A stretch of 64,000 nt of DNA from Nocardia sienata NBRC 100364. Lineage in GTDB: Bacteria; Actinomycetota; Actinomycetes; Mycobacteriales; Mycobacteriaceae. Shown one piece after another: positions 7,379 through 16,500 of the stretch. How positions within the stretch are numbered: position 1 is the stretch's first letter; each line of letters begins with the position of its first letter. The stretch is taken from positions 105,434 to 169,433 of the forward strand of contig NZ_BDBX01000033.1 of the NCBI RefSeq assembly GCF_001613205.1. Reading direction: 5' to 3'. The position numbers and the translations under genes are program-made. The notes below the pieces were generated by a model. That model saw nothing but the letters and a program-made list of their open reading frames with translations, did not search any database and had not been told where the DNA came from.

Positions 7379-9811
7379 GTGTCCAAGCGGCTGCCTCTCC
7401 CCGAGTTCGCATCGACAATCCGTTCCAGACCGAGTCGAACGCGCGGCCGCGTCGGTATCCGGACACGCCTGCTCGCCATTGTGCTCATCACCAGCATCAC
7501 GCTGGTCACGGTCGGGATCGCCGCAGCGGGCTATCTGGTGAAATCCGGTCGGCAGGCACAGGAATGGGCCGATCTGGCCAGTAGCACCACCACCCCCGCC
7601 ATCCTGATGGTGCAGGGTCTCGAGGAGGAACGGCGTCTGTCGCTGCTGTATCTGGCGGGCGATCCCGGGGCCGTGGCAGCGCTCGCGGACGCACGCAAGC
7701 GCTCCGATATCGCACTGGCCGAGATCACCGCCAAAGGCGATGCCGCCCAGCGGCTCGATCCCGACAACTCGGCCGGCCAGATCGAGGGCTACCGCAAGCT
7801 CTTCGAGGCCGTACCGAATCTGCGCGCGGCCATCGACGCGCGCGCGATTCCGCGGGAAGAGGCGTTCGGGTTCTTCAGCTCGGTGATCGACACCATCATC
7901 GGGGCGTCGGTGCTGGCGGCCCGGGTCGCACCCGACGCCGGGGTCGGCATCGCGCTCAACTACGGCGTCGAGCCCTTGCGAGCGGCCGAGGCCTTGTCGA
8001 AGGCCGACACCCTCGGCGCCGTCGCGGTGACTCTCGGTGAGCTCACCGACGCGCAGCTGGTGGAATTCAACCGGCATGTCGGTGAATTCCGCGGCGAAGT
8101 CGCGTACTCCGCCACGGTACTCAAAGGCGACCGCCTGGCCCAGCTGCAGGCCCTCACCGCCTCACCGGCCTGGCAACAGCTGATCGCTGTACAGGACGCC
8201 GTCATGTTGCGCGGCTCGGTCTCGGCCGACGAGTCGGAGACCGAGAACTCCACGACCGGGCGCACCGGCACCCGTACCGGTTCCGGCTACAGCAGCGCCG
8301 ACGAGTCCACCGAGTCCGATATCCCGGCCCTGCCGTCGACCGTCGCGGACTGGCAGCGGGTTTCCGGTGAGGTCGTCGCCGCCCTGCTGAAACTCTGGGA
8401 GGGCCAGAGCGCCGACGCCCACGCCATCGGTCGCGCCCAGGGCGCCGACACCGCCAACCGGTCGCTGGTCGGCGGCGCCGCGGTCCTGGGGATCACGGCG
8501 CTGGCGTTGCTGGCCGCGCTCGTGCTGGCCAACCGGTTCATCGCCCGGATGCGCCGCCTGCGCGACGAGACCTTGAAACTCGCCGACGAGCGGCTGCCCG
8601 ACATCATGGACCGGCTCGACCGCGGCGAGAACATCGATTCGGCCGCCGAGGTCGCGCGGCTGGACTTCGGTACCGACGAACTCGGCGAAGTGGCCGATGC
8701 GTTCAACCGCGCACAGGTCGCGGCGGTTTCCGCCGCGGTGGCCGAGTCCAAGACCCGCGCCGGCTTCCATACCGTGTTCCTCAATATCGCCCATCGCAAC
8801 CAGCTGGCCGTCCACCGTCAGCTCGCCCTGCTGGACAAAGCCGAACGTCAGGAAGAGAACGCCGACCAGCTCGAGCTGCTGTTCCAGCTGGACCATCTGG
8901 CCACCCGCGCCCGCCGGCACGCCGAGAACCTCATCGTGCTCGGCGGTGAACAGTCGGGCCGCCGCTGGCGCAACCCGGTTCCGCTGTGGGAACTCATTCG
9001 CGGCGCGGTCGCGGAGAGCCTGGACTACACCCGGATCCACACCGGACGCGTACCCGATGTGCTGATCGCCGGTAAGGCCGTGGCCGACCTGATCCATCTG
9101 CTCGCGGAGCTGATGGACAATGCCACGGCGTTCTCGCCGCCGGAATCCCAGGTCGAGGTCTCGGCCTCCGTCGTGGGCCGCGGGGTCGCGGTCGAGGTCG
9201 CCGATCAGGGCCTGGGGATGACCGCGGAGGAGATCGCCGAGCGCAATGCGCTGCTGGCCGAACCACCGGATTTCGGCGTGGCTGCTCTCACCGGCGACAC
9301 CCGTCTCGGTCTCTTCGTGGTGGCCACCCTGGCGGCCCGCCACGGTGTCACCGTGCGTCTGACGGATTCGGTGTACGGCGGCATCAAGGCGATCGCGCTG
9401 ATCCCCAACGCGCTCACCGAATCCGGCGGCCCGGCCCGGCCCGGCCGTCCGGCCCTCGAGGCCGCCGCGGCGGCGGCCCCCGCGACCCCCACCAACGTGC
9501 CCGCGCAGCAGATCACCGCCCCCGCGTCGCCCGGGCCCGCCGATTCGCAACCGCTGACCGCGATCTCCCGGCCCCGCCCGGTCGAGGGCGCTCGCCCGGC
9601 CCTGCCGCGCCGCCAGCGGCAGTCCGCCGAGGCGGATACGGGGGTCATCCCGGTCGTCGACATGCCGCGTACCCGCACGCCCGAGCAGGCCCGGAACCTG
9701 ATGGCCGCCATCGAGAGCGGCTCCCGGTCCGGCCGCCGCCCCGATACCGACTCGCCCACAACCGATCACACTCCAGAAGAAGGCAACGATGACCACTCCC
9801 CCGCGCACTGA
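7379..9811 (+). CDS. membrane sensor histidine kinase, CvnA/Rv3365c-like (module 1)
   Basis: This 810-aa protein starts with GTG. TM1 spans about 31-54 and is followed by a large extracytoplasmic domain with EEERRLSLLYLAGDP, typical of NIT (nitrate/nitrite-sensing)-like sensors. TM2 lies at about 361-386, then HAMP. The DHp-like segment has NIAHRNQ (His472), and the HATPase domain has an N-box around Asn581, a DQGLGM G1 box and a GDTRLGLF G2 box. The C-terminal about 130 residues are Pro/Ala-rich. The arrangement matches conservon CvnA kinases and Rv3365c. It overlaps the Roadblock gene by 23 nt. The signal sensed is unknown. Confidence 0.9.
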   Translation: MSKRLPLPEFASTIRSRPSRTRGRVGIRTRLLAIVLITSITLVTVGIAAAGYLVKSGRQAQEWADLASSTTTPAILMVQGLEEERRLSLLYLAGDPGAVAALADARKRSDIALAEITAKGDAAQRLDPDNSAGQIEGYRKLFEAVPNLRAAIDARAIPREEAFGFFSSVIDTIIGASVLAARVAPDAGVGIALNYGVEPLRAAEALSKADTLGAVAVTLGELTDAQLVEFNRHVGEFRGEVAYSATVLKGDRLAQLQALTASPAWQQLIAVQDAVMLRGSVSADESETENSTTGRTGTRTGSGYSSADESTESDIPALPSTVADWQRVSGEVVAALLKLWEGQSADAHAIGRAQGADTANRSLVGGAAVLGITALALLAALVLANRFIARMRRLRDETLKLADERLPDIMDRLDRGENIDSAAEVARLDFGTDELGEVADAFNRAQVAAVSAAVAESKTRAGFHTVFLNIAHRNQLAVHRQLALLDKAERQEENADQLELLFQLDHLATRARRHAENLIVLGGEQSGRRWRNPVPLWELIRGAVAESLDYTRIHTGRVPDVLIAGKAVADLIHLLAELMDNATAFSPPESQVEVSASVVGRGVAVEVADQGLGMTAEEIAERNALLAEPPDFGVAALTGDTRLGLFVVATLAARHGVTVRLTDSVYGGIKAIALIPNALTESGGPARPGRPALEAAAAAAPATPTNVPAQQITAPASPGPADSQPLTAISRPRPVEGARPALPRRQRQSAEADTGVIPVVDMPRTRTPEQARNLMAAIESGSRSGRRPDTDSPTTDHTPEEGNDDHSPAH

Positions 9812-10205
9812 CCTGAGCTGGCTGCTGGAAGAACTGGTGAGCGGGTTGCCGGACGCAGAATCCGCGGTACTACTGTCCACCGACGGTCTACTGATGGGCC
9901 ATTCGGCGGGTCTGGACCGCACCGAGGCCGAACGGTTCGCCGCGATGGCCTCGGCCTTCCACAGCCTGGCCCGCAGCGCGGGTAGCCATTTCAAAGCCGG
10001 CGGCGTATGCCAGACCGTGGTCGAACTCGACCGCGCGGTCCTGTTCATCACTGCCGCCGGCGGTAACGCCTGCCTGGCGCTACTGGCCACCGAATCCGCG
10101 AATATGGGCATGGTCGCGTTCGAGATGAACCGAACCGTCCAGCGGGTCGGCAGCCATCTCGCCGTCGACTCGCGCCCGCGGCCGAACGGAGCGAGACAGC
10201 CGTGA
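9789..10205 (+). CDS. Roadblock/LC7 domain protein, CvnB-like (module 1)
   Basis: This 138-aa cytoplasmic protein begins MTTPPRTDLSWLLEELV and carries the Roadblock/LC7 pattern (AVLLSTDGLLMG, FHSLARSAGSHF, VVELDRAVLFI). In conservons, CvnB partners a DUF742 protein and a small GTPase downstream of the kinase; Rv3364c is the mycobacterial counterpart. The start codon lies inside the kinase gene and the stop overlaps the DUF742 start by 4 nt (GTGA), so the three are translated together. Confidence 0.92.
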   Translation: MTTPPRTDLSWLLEELVSGLPDAESAVLLSTDGLLMGHSAGLDRTEAERFAAMASAFHSLARSAGSHFKAGGVCQTVVELDRAVLFITAAGGNACLALLATESANMGMVAFEMNRTVQRVGSHLAVDSRPRPNGARQP

Positions 10206-10576
10206 ACGGGCCGCGCGAACCCTGGGAGGAAGAGGAAGCCGGTCCGGTCGCACGGCTCTATGCGATGACCGGCGGCCGGGGTCGCACCGCGCGAACCGAA
10301 CTCACTCTCGACACCATGGTCGTCGACGTAGGAGCCGGCTTCGCGCCGCGGCGCACCGATCCCGAATATGTCGAGATCATCCGATTCTGCCGGGTACCGC
10401 AATCGGTGGCGGAGGTCTCGGCGCAGCTGCGAATTCCGCTGGCCATGACCAAAGTCCTCATCGGGGATCTGATCGATGACGGCAGGCTGGCCGTGCGGGC
10501 TCCCGCCGAGACCACCGACAGCGCACCCGATCTGGGTCTGCTGCGGACCATCGCGAACAGCCTGCGGGGTGGTTGA
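10202..10576 (+). CDS. DUF742 protein, CvnC-like (module 1)
   Basis: This 124-aa protein has the DUF742 signature: VARLYAMTGGRGR, LDTMVVD, then a winged-helix-like QSVAEVSAQLRIPLAMTKVLIGDLIDDG and a C-terminal GLLRTIANSLRGG. It starts with GTG overlapping the Roadblock stop. The gene normally following it, a CvnD GTPase, is missing; the next gene is the second kinase. Confidence 0.92.
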   Translation: MNGPREPWEEEEAGPVARLYAMTGGRGRTARTELTLDTMVVDVGAGFAPRRTDPEYVEIIRFCRVPQSVAEVSAQLRIPLAMTKVLIGDLIDDGRLAVRAPAETTDSAPDLGLLRTIANSLRGG

Positions 10577-10751
10577 AACGACTACCGCGCTCGCCACGAC
10601 CCGGGCCCGGCACCCCGGATTTCGAACGATCGCCCTTTAACATTTCGGCGGCTTCTGTAGCCGTGCTCACACCGATACTCTGAGCCCCACTCGGTGAGAC
10701 CGGTCTCCGGTAGGCGCCCGGCTTTCGCTATCGTCTCCGACGAGAGCTGAT

Positions 10752-10774
10752 GCATTGCCGGAGAACGGCAATGC
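10752..10774. promoter_or_regulatory. candidate operator, copy 2 (GCATTGCCG-GAGAA-CGGCAATGC)
   Basis: A perfect 9-bp inverted repeat with a 5-nt spacer lies 71 nt before the second kinase start. The same element stands in the same place before module 1, and the region between it and the start codon is also partly alike (GGAACGRGTTGATCTA). Confidence 0.6.
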
Positions 10775-10845
10775 CGAGAACATTGGGTGACGCGCCGGTC
10801 ACCGCGGTGTCGCACCGGCGCACGCCCGGAACGGGTTGATCTATC

Positions 10846-13218
10846 GTGGCTGTTCGGCGGCTTCTGCCCGAGGCACTGGTGCGGGCGTTCCGTTCCGGCG
10901 CAGACGCGACTCGGGGCCGGCTGGGTATCCGCGCCCGGCTCCTGTCGATCGTGCTGATCACCAGCGTCACCTTGGTCGTCGTCGGCGTCGGCGCCGCCGG
11001 ATATCTGGTCAAAACCAGTGTCGCCGCGACAATCTGGGCCAATCTCATCAGTGGCACCACCACGCCGGTGATCTCTATGGTGCAGACCTTCGAAGAGGAG
11101 CGGCGGCTGTCACTGCTGTATCTGGCGGGCGATCCGGATGCGGCGAACAAGCTGGTAGAGGCACGAAAGCGCGCCGATACCGCGCTCGCGGCGGTGATCG
11201 CCAAGGGCGAGGCGGCCCAGCGCCTGAACCCGGACGGATCGGCCGCCGAGCTCGAAACCTTCCGCCCGCTCTACAACCGGGTACCCGGCGTGCGCACCGC
11301 GATCGACTCGCGCGCGATGCCGCACGCCGAGGCGTTCGAATTCTTCAGCACCGTGATCGGCACGATCCCCAAGGCATCGCTGGTCGCGGCCCGGGTTGCG
11401 CCCGACGCCAAACTCGGTATCGCCCTCGGCTACGGCGTCGAGCCGCTGCGTGCCGCCGAGGCACTCTCCCAGGCCGACACGCTCGGTGCCGTCGCCCTGA
11501 CCCGCGGCACACTCACCACCGAGGAACTGCTCGAGTTCACCCGCTACACCGGCGAAGTCCGCTCGCAGATGGCCTATTCCGCCACGGTGCTGACCGGACC
11601 GCGGCTCGCCCAGCTGCAAACCATCACGGATTCACCGGACTGGCAGCAGGTGACCGCCATGCAGGACGCACTCATCCTGCGCGGGCCGGTTCCCGCCGCA
11701 GACTCCGGTACGGACGCTTCCGATACCGATTACGACTACGAGCAGTCCAGCGAAACCGAGCCCGCTCCGCTACCGATGACAGTGCCCGCGTGGCAGGATG
11801 CCTCGGTGCGGCTGAGCGCGGCTCTGTTGAGCCTGTGGGAGAACCAGAGTCGCGATGCCCATGCCATCGCCCGGTCCGAGGGTACCGATACCGCGGGAAT
11901 TTCCCTGGTCGGCGGCATTGTGGTGCTGATCGTGACGGCGGTGGCGCTGCTGGCCGCGCTCATCGGCGCGAACCGGTTCATCGCGCGGATGCGCCGCCTG
12001 CGCGACGATACCCTGGAACTGGCCGACGTGCGGCTGCCCGACCTCATGCGCCGACTCGACGACGGGGCCGAGATCGATACCGCCGCGGAAGTGGCACACC
12101 TGGACTTCGGCACCGACGAACTCGGCGAAGTGGCCGACGCGTTCAACCGCGCGCAGGTCGCGGCGGTTTCCGCCGCGGTGGCCGAGTCGAAGACCCGCGC
12201 GGGTTTCCGCACGGTGTTCCTCAATATCGCCCACCGCAACCAGCTGGCCGTGCACCGCCAGCTGGCCCTGCTGGACAAGGCCGAGCGTCAGGAGGAGAAC
12301 GCCGACCAGCTCGAACTCCTCTTCGAATTGGACCATTTGGCCACCCGGGCCCGCCGCCACGCCGAGAATCTCATCGTGCTCGGCGGCGAGCAGCCGGGCC
12401 GCCGCTGGCGCAAACCGGTTCCACTGTGGGATCTGATCCGGGGCGCCGCGGCGGAGAGCCAGGACTACACCCGCATCCACACCGGCCAGATACCCGATCT
12501 GTCGATCACCGGTCCGGCCACCGCCGACCTCATCCACCTGCTCGCGGAGCTGATGGAGAACGCCACCACCTTCTCGCCGCCGGAATCCCGCGTCGAGGTA
12601 TCGGCCGCCGTCGTCGGACGCGGTGTGGCGGTCGAGGTCGCCGACCGCGGTCTGGGGATGACCGCGGAGGAGATCACCGAGCGCAACGACCTGCTGGCCG
12701 AACCACCGGATTTCGGCGTGGCGGCTCTCACCGGCGATACCCGTCTCGGCCTGTTCGTGGTGGCCACCCTGGCGGCCCGCCACGGGGTCTCGGTACGGCT
12801 GGCGGATTCGGTCTACGGCGGGATCAAGGCCGTGGTGGTGATCCCGGCCGCGCTCATCGAGACGGCGGGCACCCCCGAACCGCCCGCCGAGCCCGCCCGC
12901 GCCGCGGTGACCACTGCCGCTTCCCACAGCACCGCCCCGCCGCAGGACACCTCCGCGTCACCGGTCGCCACCGCACCGGCACCCGGTGACGGCACCCGTC
13001 CCGCGCTCCCGCGCCGACGCCGACAGTCTGCCGAACCAGAAGCCACGGAAGCGCCGGTCACCGAGGAGACCCCGCGGGCGCGCACACCGGAACAGGCTCG
13101 CAATCTGATGGCCGCCATCGAAGGCGGCACCCGGTCCGGACGCCACCCGCGTCCCGATTCGACCGCGGCCGATCGGCCCCGACAGGAAGGCGACGATGAC
13201 AACTCCTCCGCGCACTGA
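10846..13218 (+). CDS. membrane sensor histidine kinase, CvnA/Rv3365c-like (module 2)
   Basis: This 790-aa paralogue of the module-1 kinase has the same layout: TM1 near 30-53, an NIT-like extracytoplasmic domain with EEERRLSLLYLAGDP, TM2 near 350-375, HAMP, NIAHRNQ, an N-box LMENATTF, DRGLGM and GDTRLGLF, then a Pro/Ala-rich tail. The HAMP-to-ATPase half is almost identical to copy 1, while the sensor domain and C-terminal tail differ more. It starts with GTG 10846 and overlaps the next gene by 23 nt, exactly as in module 1. Confidence 0.9.
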   Translation: MAVRRLLPEALVRAFRSGADATRGRLGIRARLLSIVLITSVTLVVVGVGAAGYLVKTSVAATIWANLISGTTTPVISMVQTFEEERRLSLLYLAGDPDAANKLVEARKRADTALAAVIAKGEAAQRLNPDGSAAELETFRPLYNRVPGVRTAIDSRAMPHAEAFEFFSTVIGTIPKASLVAARVAPDAKLGIALGYGVEPLRAAEALSQADTLGAVALTRGTLTTEELLEFTRYTGEVRSQMAYSATVLTGPRLAQLQTITDSPDWQQVTAMQDALILRGPVPAADSGTDASDTDYDYEQSSETEPAPLPMTVPAWQDASVRLSAALLSLWENQSRDAHAIARSEGTDTAGISLVGGIVVLIVTAVALLAALIGANRFIARMRRLRDDTLELADVRLPDLMRRLDDGAEIDTAAEVAHLDFGTDELGEVADAFNRAQVAAVSAAVAESKTRAGFRTVFLNIAHRNQLAVHRQLALLDKAERQEENADQLELLFELDHLATRARRHAENLIVLGGEQPGRRWRKPVPLWDLIRGAAAESQDYTRIHTGQIPDLSITGPATADLIHLLAELMENATTFSPPESRVEVSAAVVGRGVAVEVADRGLGMTAEEITERNDLLAEPPDFGVAALTGDTRLGLFVVATLAARHGVSVRLADSVYGGIKAVVVIPAALIETAGTPEPPAEPARAAVTTAASHSTAPPQDTSASPVATAPAPGDGTRPALPRRRRQSAEPEATEAPVTEETPRARTPEQARNLMAAIEGGTRSGRHPRPDSTAADRPRQEGDDDNSSAH

Positions 13219-13611
13219 CCTGAGCTGGCTGCTGGAAGAACTGGTGAGCGGGTTGCCGGACGCCGAATCCGCGGTCCTGCTGTCCACCGACGGGCTGTTG
13301 ATGGGACGCTCGGCGGGTCTGGATCAGACCGAGGCCGAACGGTTCGCCGCGATGGCCTCGGCCTTCCACAGCCTGGCCCGCAGCGCGGGTAGCCATTTCA
13401 AAGCCGGCGGCGTATGCCAGACCGTGGTCGAACTCGACCGCGCGGTGCTGTTCATCACCGCCGCGGGCGCCAATGCGTGTCTGGCGCTCTGGCCACCGAA
13501 TCCGCGAATATGGGCATGGTCGCGTTCGAGATGAACCGAACCGTCCAGCGGGTCGGCAGCCATCTCGCCGTCGACTCGCGCCCGCACACGAACGGCGCGC
13601 CGCAACCGTGA
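13196..13611 (+). pseudogene. Roadblock/LC7 gene (module 2) with a 1-nt frameshift
   Basis: The first 97 codons match the module-1 Roadblock protein nearly residue for residue. At about 13488-13489 the first copy's gcgctActggcc reads gcgct-ctggcc, losing one base. The reading frame then runs into WPPNPRIWAWSRSR and stops at 13534. The lost C-terminus (ATESANMGMVAFEMNRTV) is intact in the +1-shifted frame up to 13611, where its stop still overlaps the DUF742 start. Restoring one base gives 138 codons, the same length as copy 1. This is a true mutation or a sequencing error. Confidence 0.85.
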
Positions 13612-13979
13612 GCGGCCCGCACGACGACTGGGACGAGGAGGACGCCGGCCCCGTCGTACGCCTCTACGCGGTGACCCGGGGCCGCGGCCGCACATCACGT
13701 AGCGACCTCACCCTGGACACCATGGTGGTCGACGCATCGCCCGGGCTGGCCTCACGGCGGACCGAACCCGAGTACGTCGCTATCGTCGGCCTGTGCCGGG
13801 TGGCGCAATCGGTGGCGGAGGTGTCGGCGCAACTGCACGTTCCGCTCGCGCTGACCAAGGTCCTCATCGGTGATCTCGTCGACGACGGCCGCCTGCTGGT
13901 CCGCGCTCCGGCCGAGACCGGCGACAACGCCGATCTCGGCCTCCTGCGGACCATCGCGAACAGTCTGCGCGGCGGCTGA
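13608..13979 (+). CDS. DUF742 protein, CvnC-like (module 2)
   Basis: This 123-aa protein starts at GTG 13608, overlapping the restored Roadblock stop by 4 nt. A longer upstream frame is only the shadow of the Roadblock gene. It has VVRLYAVTRGRGR, LDTMVVD, QSVAEVSAQLHVPLALTKVLIGDLVDDG and the same GLLRTIANSLRGG end as copy 1. If the upstream frameshift is real, coupling is lost and expression may drop. No GTPase follows; the next gene is convergent after 10 nt. Confidence 0.9.
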   Translation: MSGPHDDWDEEDAGPVVRLYAVTRGRGRTSRSDLTLDTMVVDASPGLASRRTEPEYVAIVGLCRVAQSVAEVSAQLHVPLALTKVLIGDLVDDGRLLVRAPAETGDNADLGLLRTIANSLRGG

Positions 13980-13989
13980 ACCGAACCGA

Positions 13990-15945
13990 TCAGGTCAGCC
14001 GGGCGGCCAGCCGTTCGGCGTTCATATGGGCGATCGCCTCGATCGACACCATCGGGTTGACCCCTGAGGATGTCGGGAAGCAGGACGCGTCGGCGACGAC
14101 GATGTTCTTCACGTCCCAGGTGGCGCCGTCCGGGTCGGTCGCCGAGATCTCCGGCGAACCGCCCATGCGTGCCGAGCCCATGATGTGCAGGGCGCCGAGC
14201 GCACACCGGCCGGGCCCATAGCCCGCGGTGCGGCAGGCGGCGGAGAACTCCGCGTGCGACCCCCGGACACCGGGTTCGTAGGAGATCCCGGCCTGGTGCC
14301 CGGAGAAGATCCGGCGCGCCCCGGCGGCTTCGAGAATGCTCGCCGCGCCCTCGATCCCGGTGTGCAGATGCCCGGCATCGTAGTCGGAGATGCGGTAGTC
14401 GACGGTGGGGTGCCCGTCACGGTCCACCTTCACCACCCCGGAATCACGATCGCGGGTGATGATGCCGATCGCGTTCGAGCGGCCGAAGTCCAGCATATTG
14501 GTGCGATGGTTCGCGGCGCCGCGCCAGCTCATGAACCCGGTCGACAGCCCCGGATGCAGCGGCCCGGTCTCGTAGATGACCCCGTATCCGTTGCCGTCGA
14601 GGTCCGCGTGCCGACGGCAGATGCGGGTCTGCAATCCGCCCTCCCAGGGCCGGATCTCCTCGTCGAACACTCCGAACACCGCCGCGGCCGGATGCAGCCG
14701 CAGATAACGGCCGATGTTCTTGTTCGCCAGCCCCGAGCGCTTCAGCAGCGCCGGGGTCTGGATCGCGCCCGCCGCGACCACCACGGCCCGGGCCCGGATC
14801 TCGAATTCGACACCCGTCGTGGTGCGCGCCGACACCGATTCGGCCCTGCCCCCGCGGACCGCGATCCGCCGCACATCGGCGTCGACGATCAACCGCGCAC
14901 CCCGCGCGGCGGCATCGGCCAGCCACGTCTTGGTGACCGACTGTTTGGCTCCCACCCGGCAGCCGTTGCCGCACCGGCCGCATTCCACCCCGGCGTCGCA
15001 GGCGTCGGTCACATTGCGGGGCAGCGGGTCCACCGCCCAGCCCAGCGCCCCGGCACCGCGTTCCAGCACCCCGTCGCGCGCCGAGAGGATCGAGCGGCGT
15101 TCGTTGACCCCGAGCCGGCGCACCACCGCGTCCAACGACTCGCTGAACTCGGCCTCGCCGAACTGCTTCGCGCCGACCTCGGCCCACTCCGCGCGCACGG
15201 TATCGGGTGTAGCCAGCGAGGTACTCCAGTTGACGACGGTCCCGCCGCCCAGACACGTCCCCGCGACCAGAGTGATCTGCCCTGCGGCCGACGCGGAGGG
15301 ACCCGGCGCGTACAGCTGCTGCAGACCCGCGAGTTCCCCCGCGCCGAAATCCTTGTCGTCGTAGTAACCGCCGCGTTCGACGACGATCACGTCGAGTCCC
15401 GCTTCGGCGAGTACGGCGGCCGCCGTCCCGCCGCCCGCACCCGAACCGACGATCACCACATCGCAGGTGAGTGTGCCGGGTTCGGTGATCCGCTGCGGCG
15501 CCAGCGCGGGCCGCGGCGCGGTCTGCAGCGGTCCGGGCGGCCCCGGGTAGCCGATCTCCTTCCACAGCGGGTGGAATCCGGTGGGCCCCGGCGTGACGTT
15601 GTAGGCGAGCAGCGACGCCTGTTTGAGCGCCTGGAAAACCGCCCGGACCGCACCGATACGGGAGTCACCGAGCCGCAGCAGCGCCCGCTCCCGCTGCTCC
15701 TGTGACAGCTTCGAGAATCGCCGCGGCCCGCGCCCGGTGAGCAGACCGGTCACGGGGGAATCCCATACATCCAGCAGCGTCGCCAGCTGCTTGCCCTCGG
15801 CCGCCCGGGGATTACGCCCCAGCAGTTCGAATACCGTTTCCACGGCGCCGATTTCGGTCGCCGACGGCATCGTCAATCCGTCCCCCGGCACGAACGTATC
15901 GCAGATCGTCCCGAGCGCGGCACGTTGCTTGGCAGTCGCCTTCAT
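13990..15945 (-). CDS. GMC-type FAD-dependent oxidoreductase
   Basis: This 651-aa protein has an N-terminal helical region of about 160 residues like the gluconate-2-dehydrogenase subunit 3/alcohol-oxidase extension, then a Rossmann FAD motif VVIVGSGAGGGTAAAVLAEAG. A four-cysteine patch follows (CDAGVECGRCGNGC), then VVVAAGAIQTPALL and a C-terminal GMC region with GSARMGG and SSGVNPMVSIEA. These enzymes oxidise alcohols or sterols; long-chain alcohol oxidases have this layout. The start is placed at ATG 15945, with AAAGG 8-12 nt upstream; ATG 15951 is too close to it. Substrate unknown. Confidence 0.85.
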   Translation of the reverse strand: MKATAKQRAALGTICDTFVPGDGLTMPSATEIGAVETVFELLGRNPRAAEGKQLATLLDVWDSPVTGLLTGRGPRRFSKLSQEQRERALLRLGDSRIGAVRAVFQALKQASLLAYNVTPGPTGFHPLWKEIGYPGPPGPLQTAPRPALAPQRITEPGTLTCDVVIVGSGAGGGTAAAVLAEAGLDVIVVERGGYYDDKDFGAGELAGLQQLYAPGPSASAAGQITLVAGTCLGGGTVVNWSTSLATPDTVRAEWAEVGAKQFGEAEFSESLDAVVRRLGVNERRSILSARDGVLERGAGALGWAVDPLPRNVTDACDAGVECGRCGNGCRVGAKQSVTKTWLADAAARGARLIVDADVRRIAVRGGRAESVSARTTTGVEFEIRARAVVVAAGAIQTPALLKRSGLANKNIGRYLRLHPAAAVFGVFDEEIRPWEGGLQTRICRRHADLDGNGYGVIYETGPLHPGLSTGFMSWRGAANHRTNMLDFGRSNAIGIITRDRDSGVVKVDRDGHPTVDYRISDYDAGHLHTGIEGAASILEAAGARRIFSGHQAGISYEPGVRGSHAEFSAACRTAGYGPGRCALGALHIMGSARMGGSPEISATDPDGATWDVKNIVVADASCFPTSSGVNPMVSIEAIAHMNAERLAARLT

Positions 15946-16178
15946 ACCCATCCGCCTTTCAGATTGCCGAAGTTCTATCACGGAGTGTGAATCACCGCTT
16001 ACAAAAGCGGATAAAATCCGCCGTGGATACGGCAAATATTCCAGAACACCGATTTACTTCGACGGGCGGCCGATCACCCTCGTGTACTCCGGCATCCGGG
16101 GAAGATCCCAGCGGGTCGCCCCGGATGCTCCCCCGATCGACCCGGGCGGCGGCGGTCGGCGGTCCGGACCACCGCTCG

Positions 16179-16499
16179 TCAGTGAGGGTCGGCGATCCGG
16201 GCCAGTACGATTCCGCAGACGATCATCGACAGTCCCAGCACCCGGCCCGCGCTCAGCGGATCCTTGTCGACGATCACACCGAGGCCGATGGCGCCGAGTG
16301 CGCCGATGCCGGTGAACACGGCATAGGCGGTGCCGACGGGCAGGGTTCGCATCGCATACGAGAGAAGGTATACAGCGACCGCGGCGAGCCCGAAGCAGAG
16401 CAGCGTGGGCAACGGCCGGGTAAAGTTCTGCGTCGGCTTGATGCTCTGCGACCAGGCGATCTCGACCGCTCCCGCCAGAGCGAGTACGAGCCAGCTCAT
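16179..16499 (-). CDS. SMR-family small multidrug/guanidinium exporter
   Basis: This 106-aa protein of four transmembrane helices has the conserved membrane Glu in GAVEIAW (Glu13) and the motif VGTAYAVFTGIGALGAIGLG. KPTQNFTRPLP resembles SugE/Gdx more than EmrE. The usual Trp in the AVW position is Phe here. It works as an antiparallel dimer exchanging substrate for protons. It begins 1 nt after the azoR stop, so both are one transcript under the divergent TetR repressor. Confidence 0.88.
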   Translation of the reverse strand: MSWLVLALAGAVEIAWSQSIKPTQNFTRPLPTLLCFGLAAVAVYLLSYAMRTLPVGTAYAVFTGIGALGAIGLGVIVDKDPLSAGRVLGLSMIVCGIVLARIADPH

Positions 16500-16500
16500 T

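Noticed and set aside
8162..10597. An 811-codon minus-strand frame across the first kinase module
   Set aside because: It mirrors the third-codon-position GC bias of the kinase, Roadblock and DUF742 genes and has no family features.
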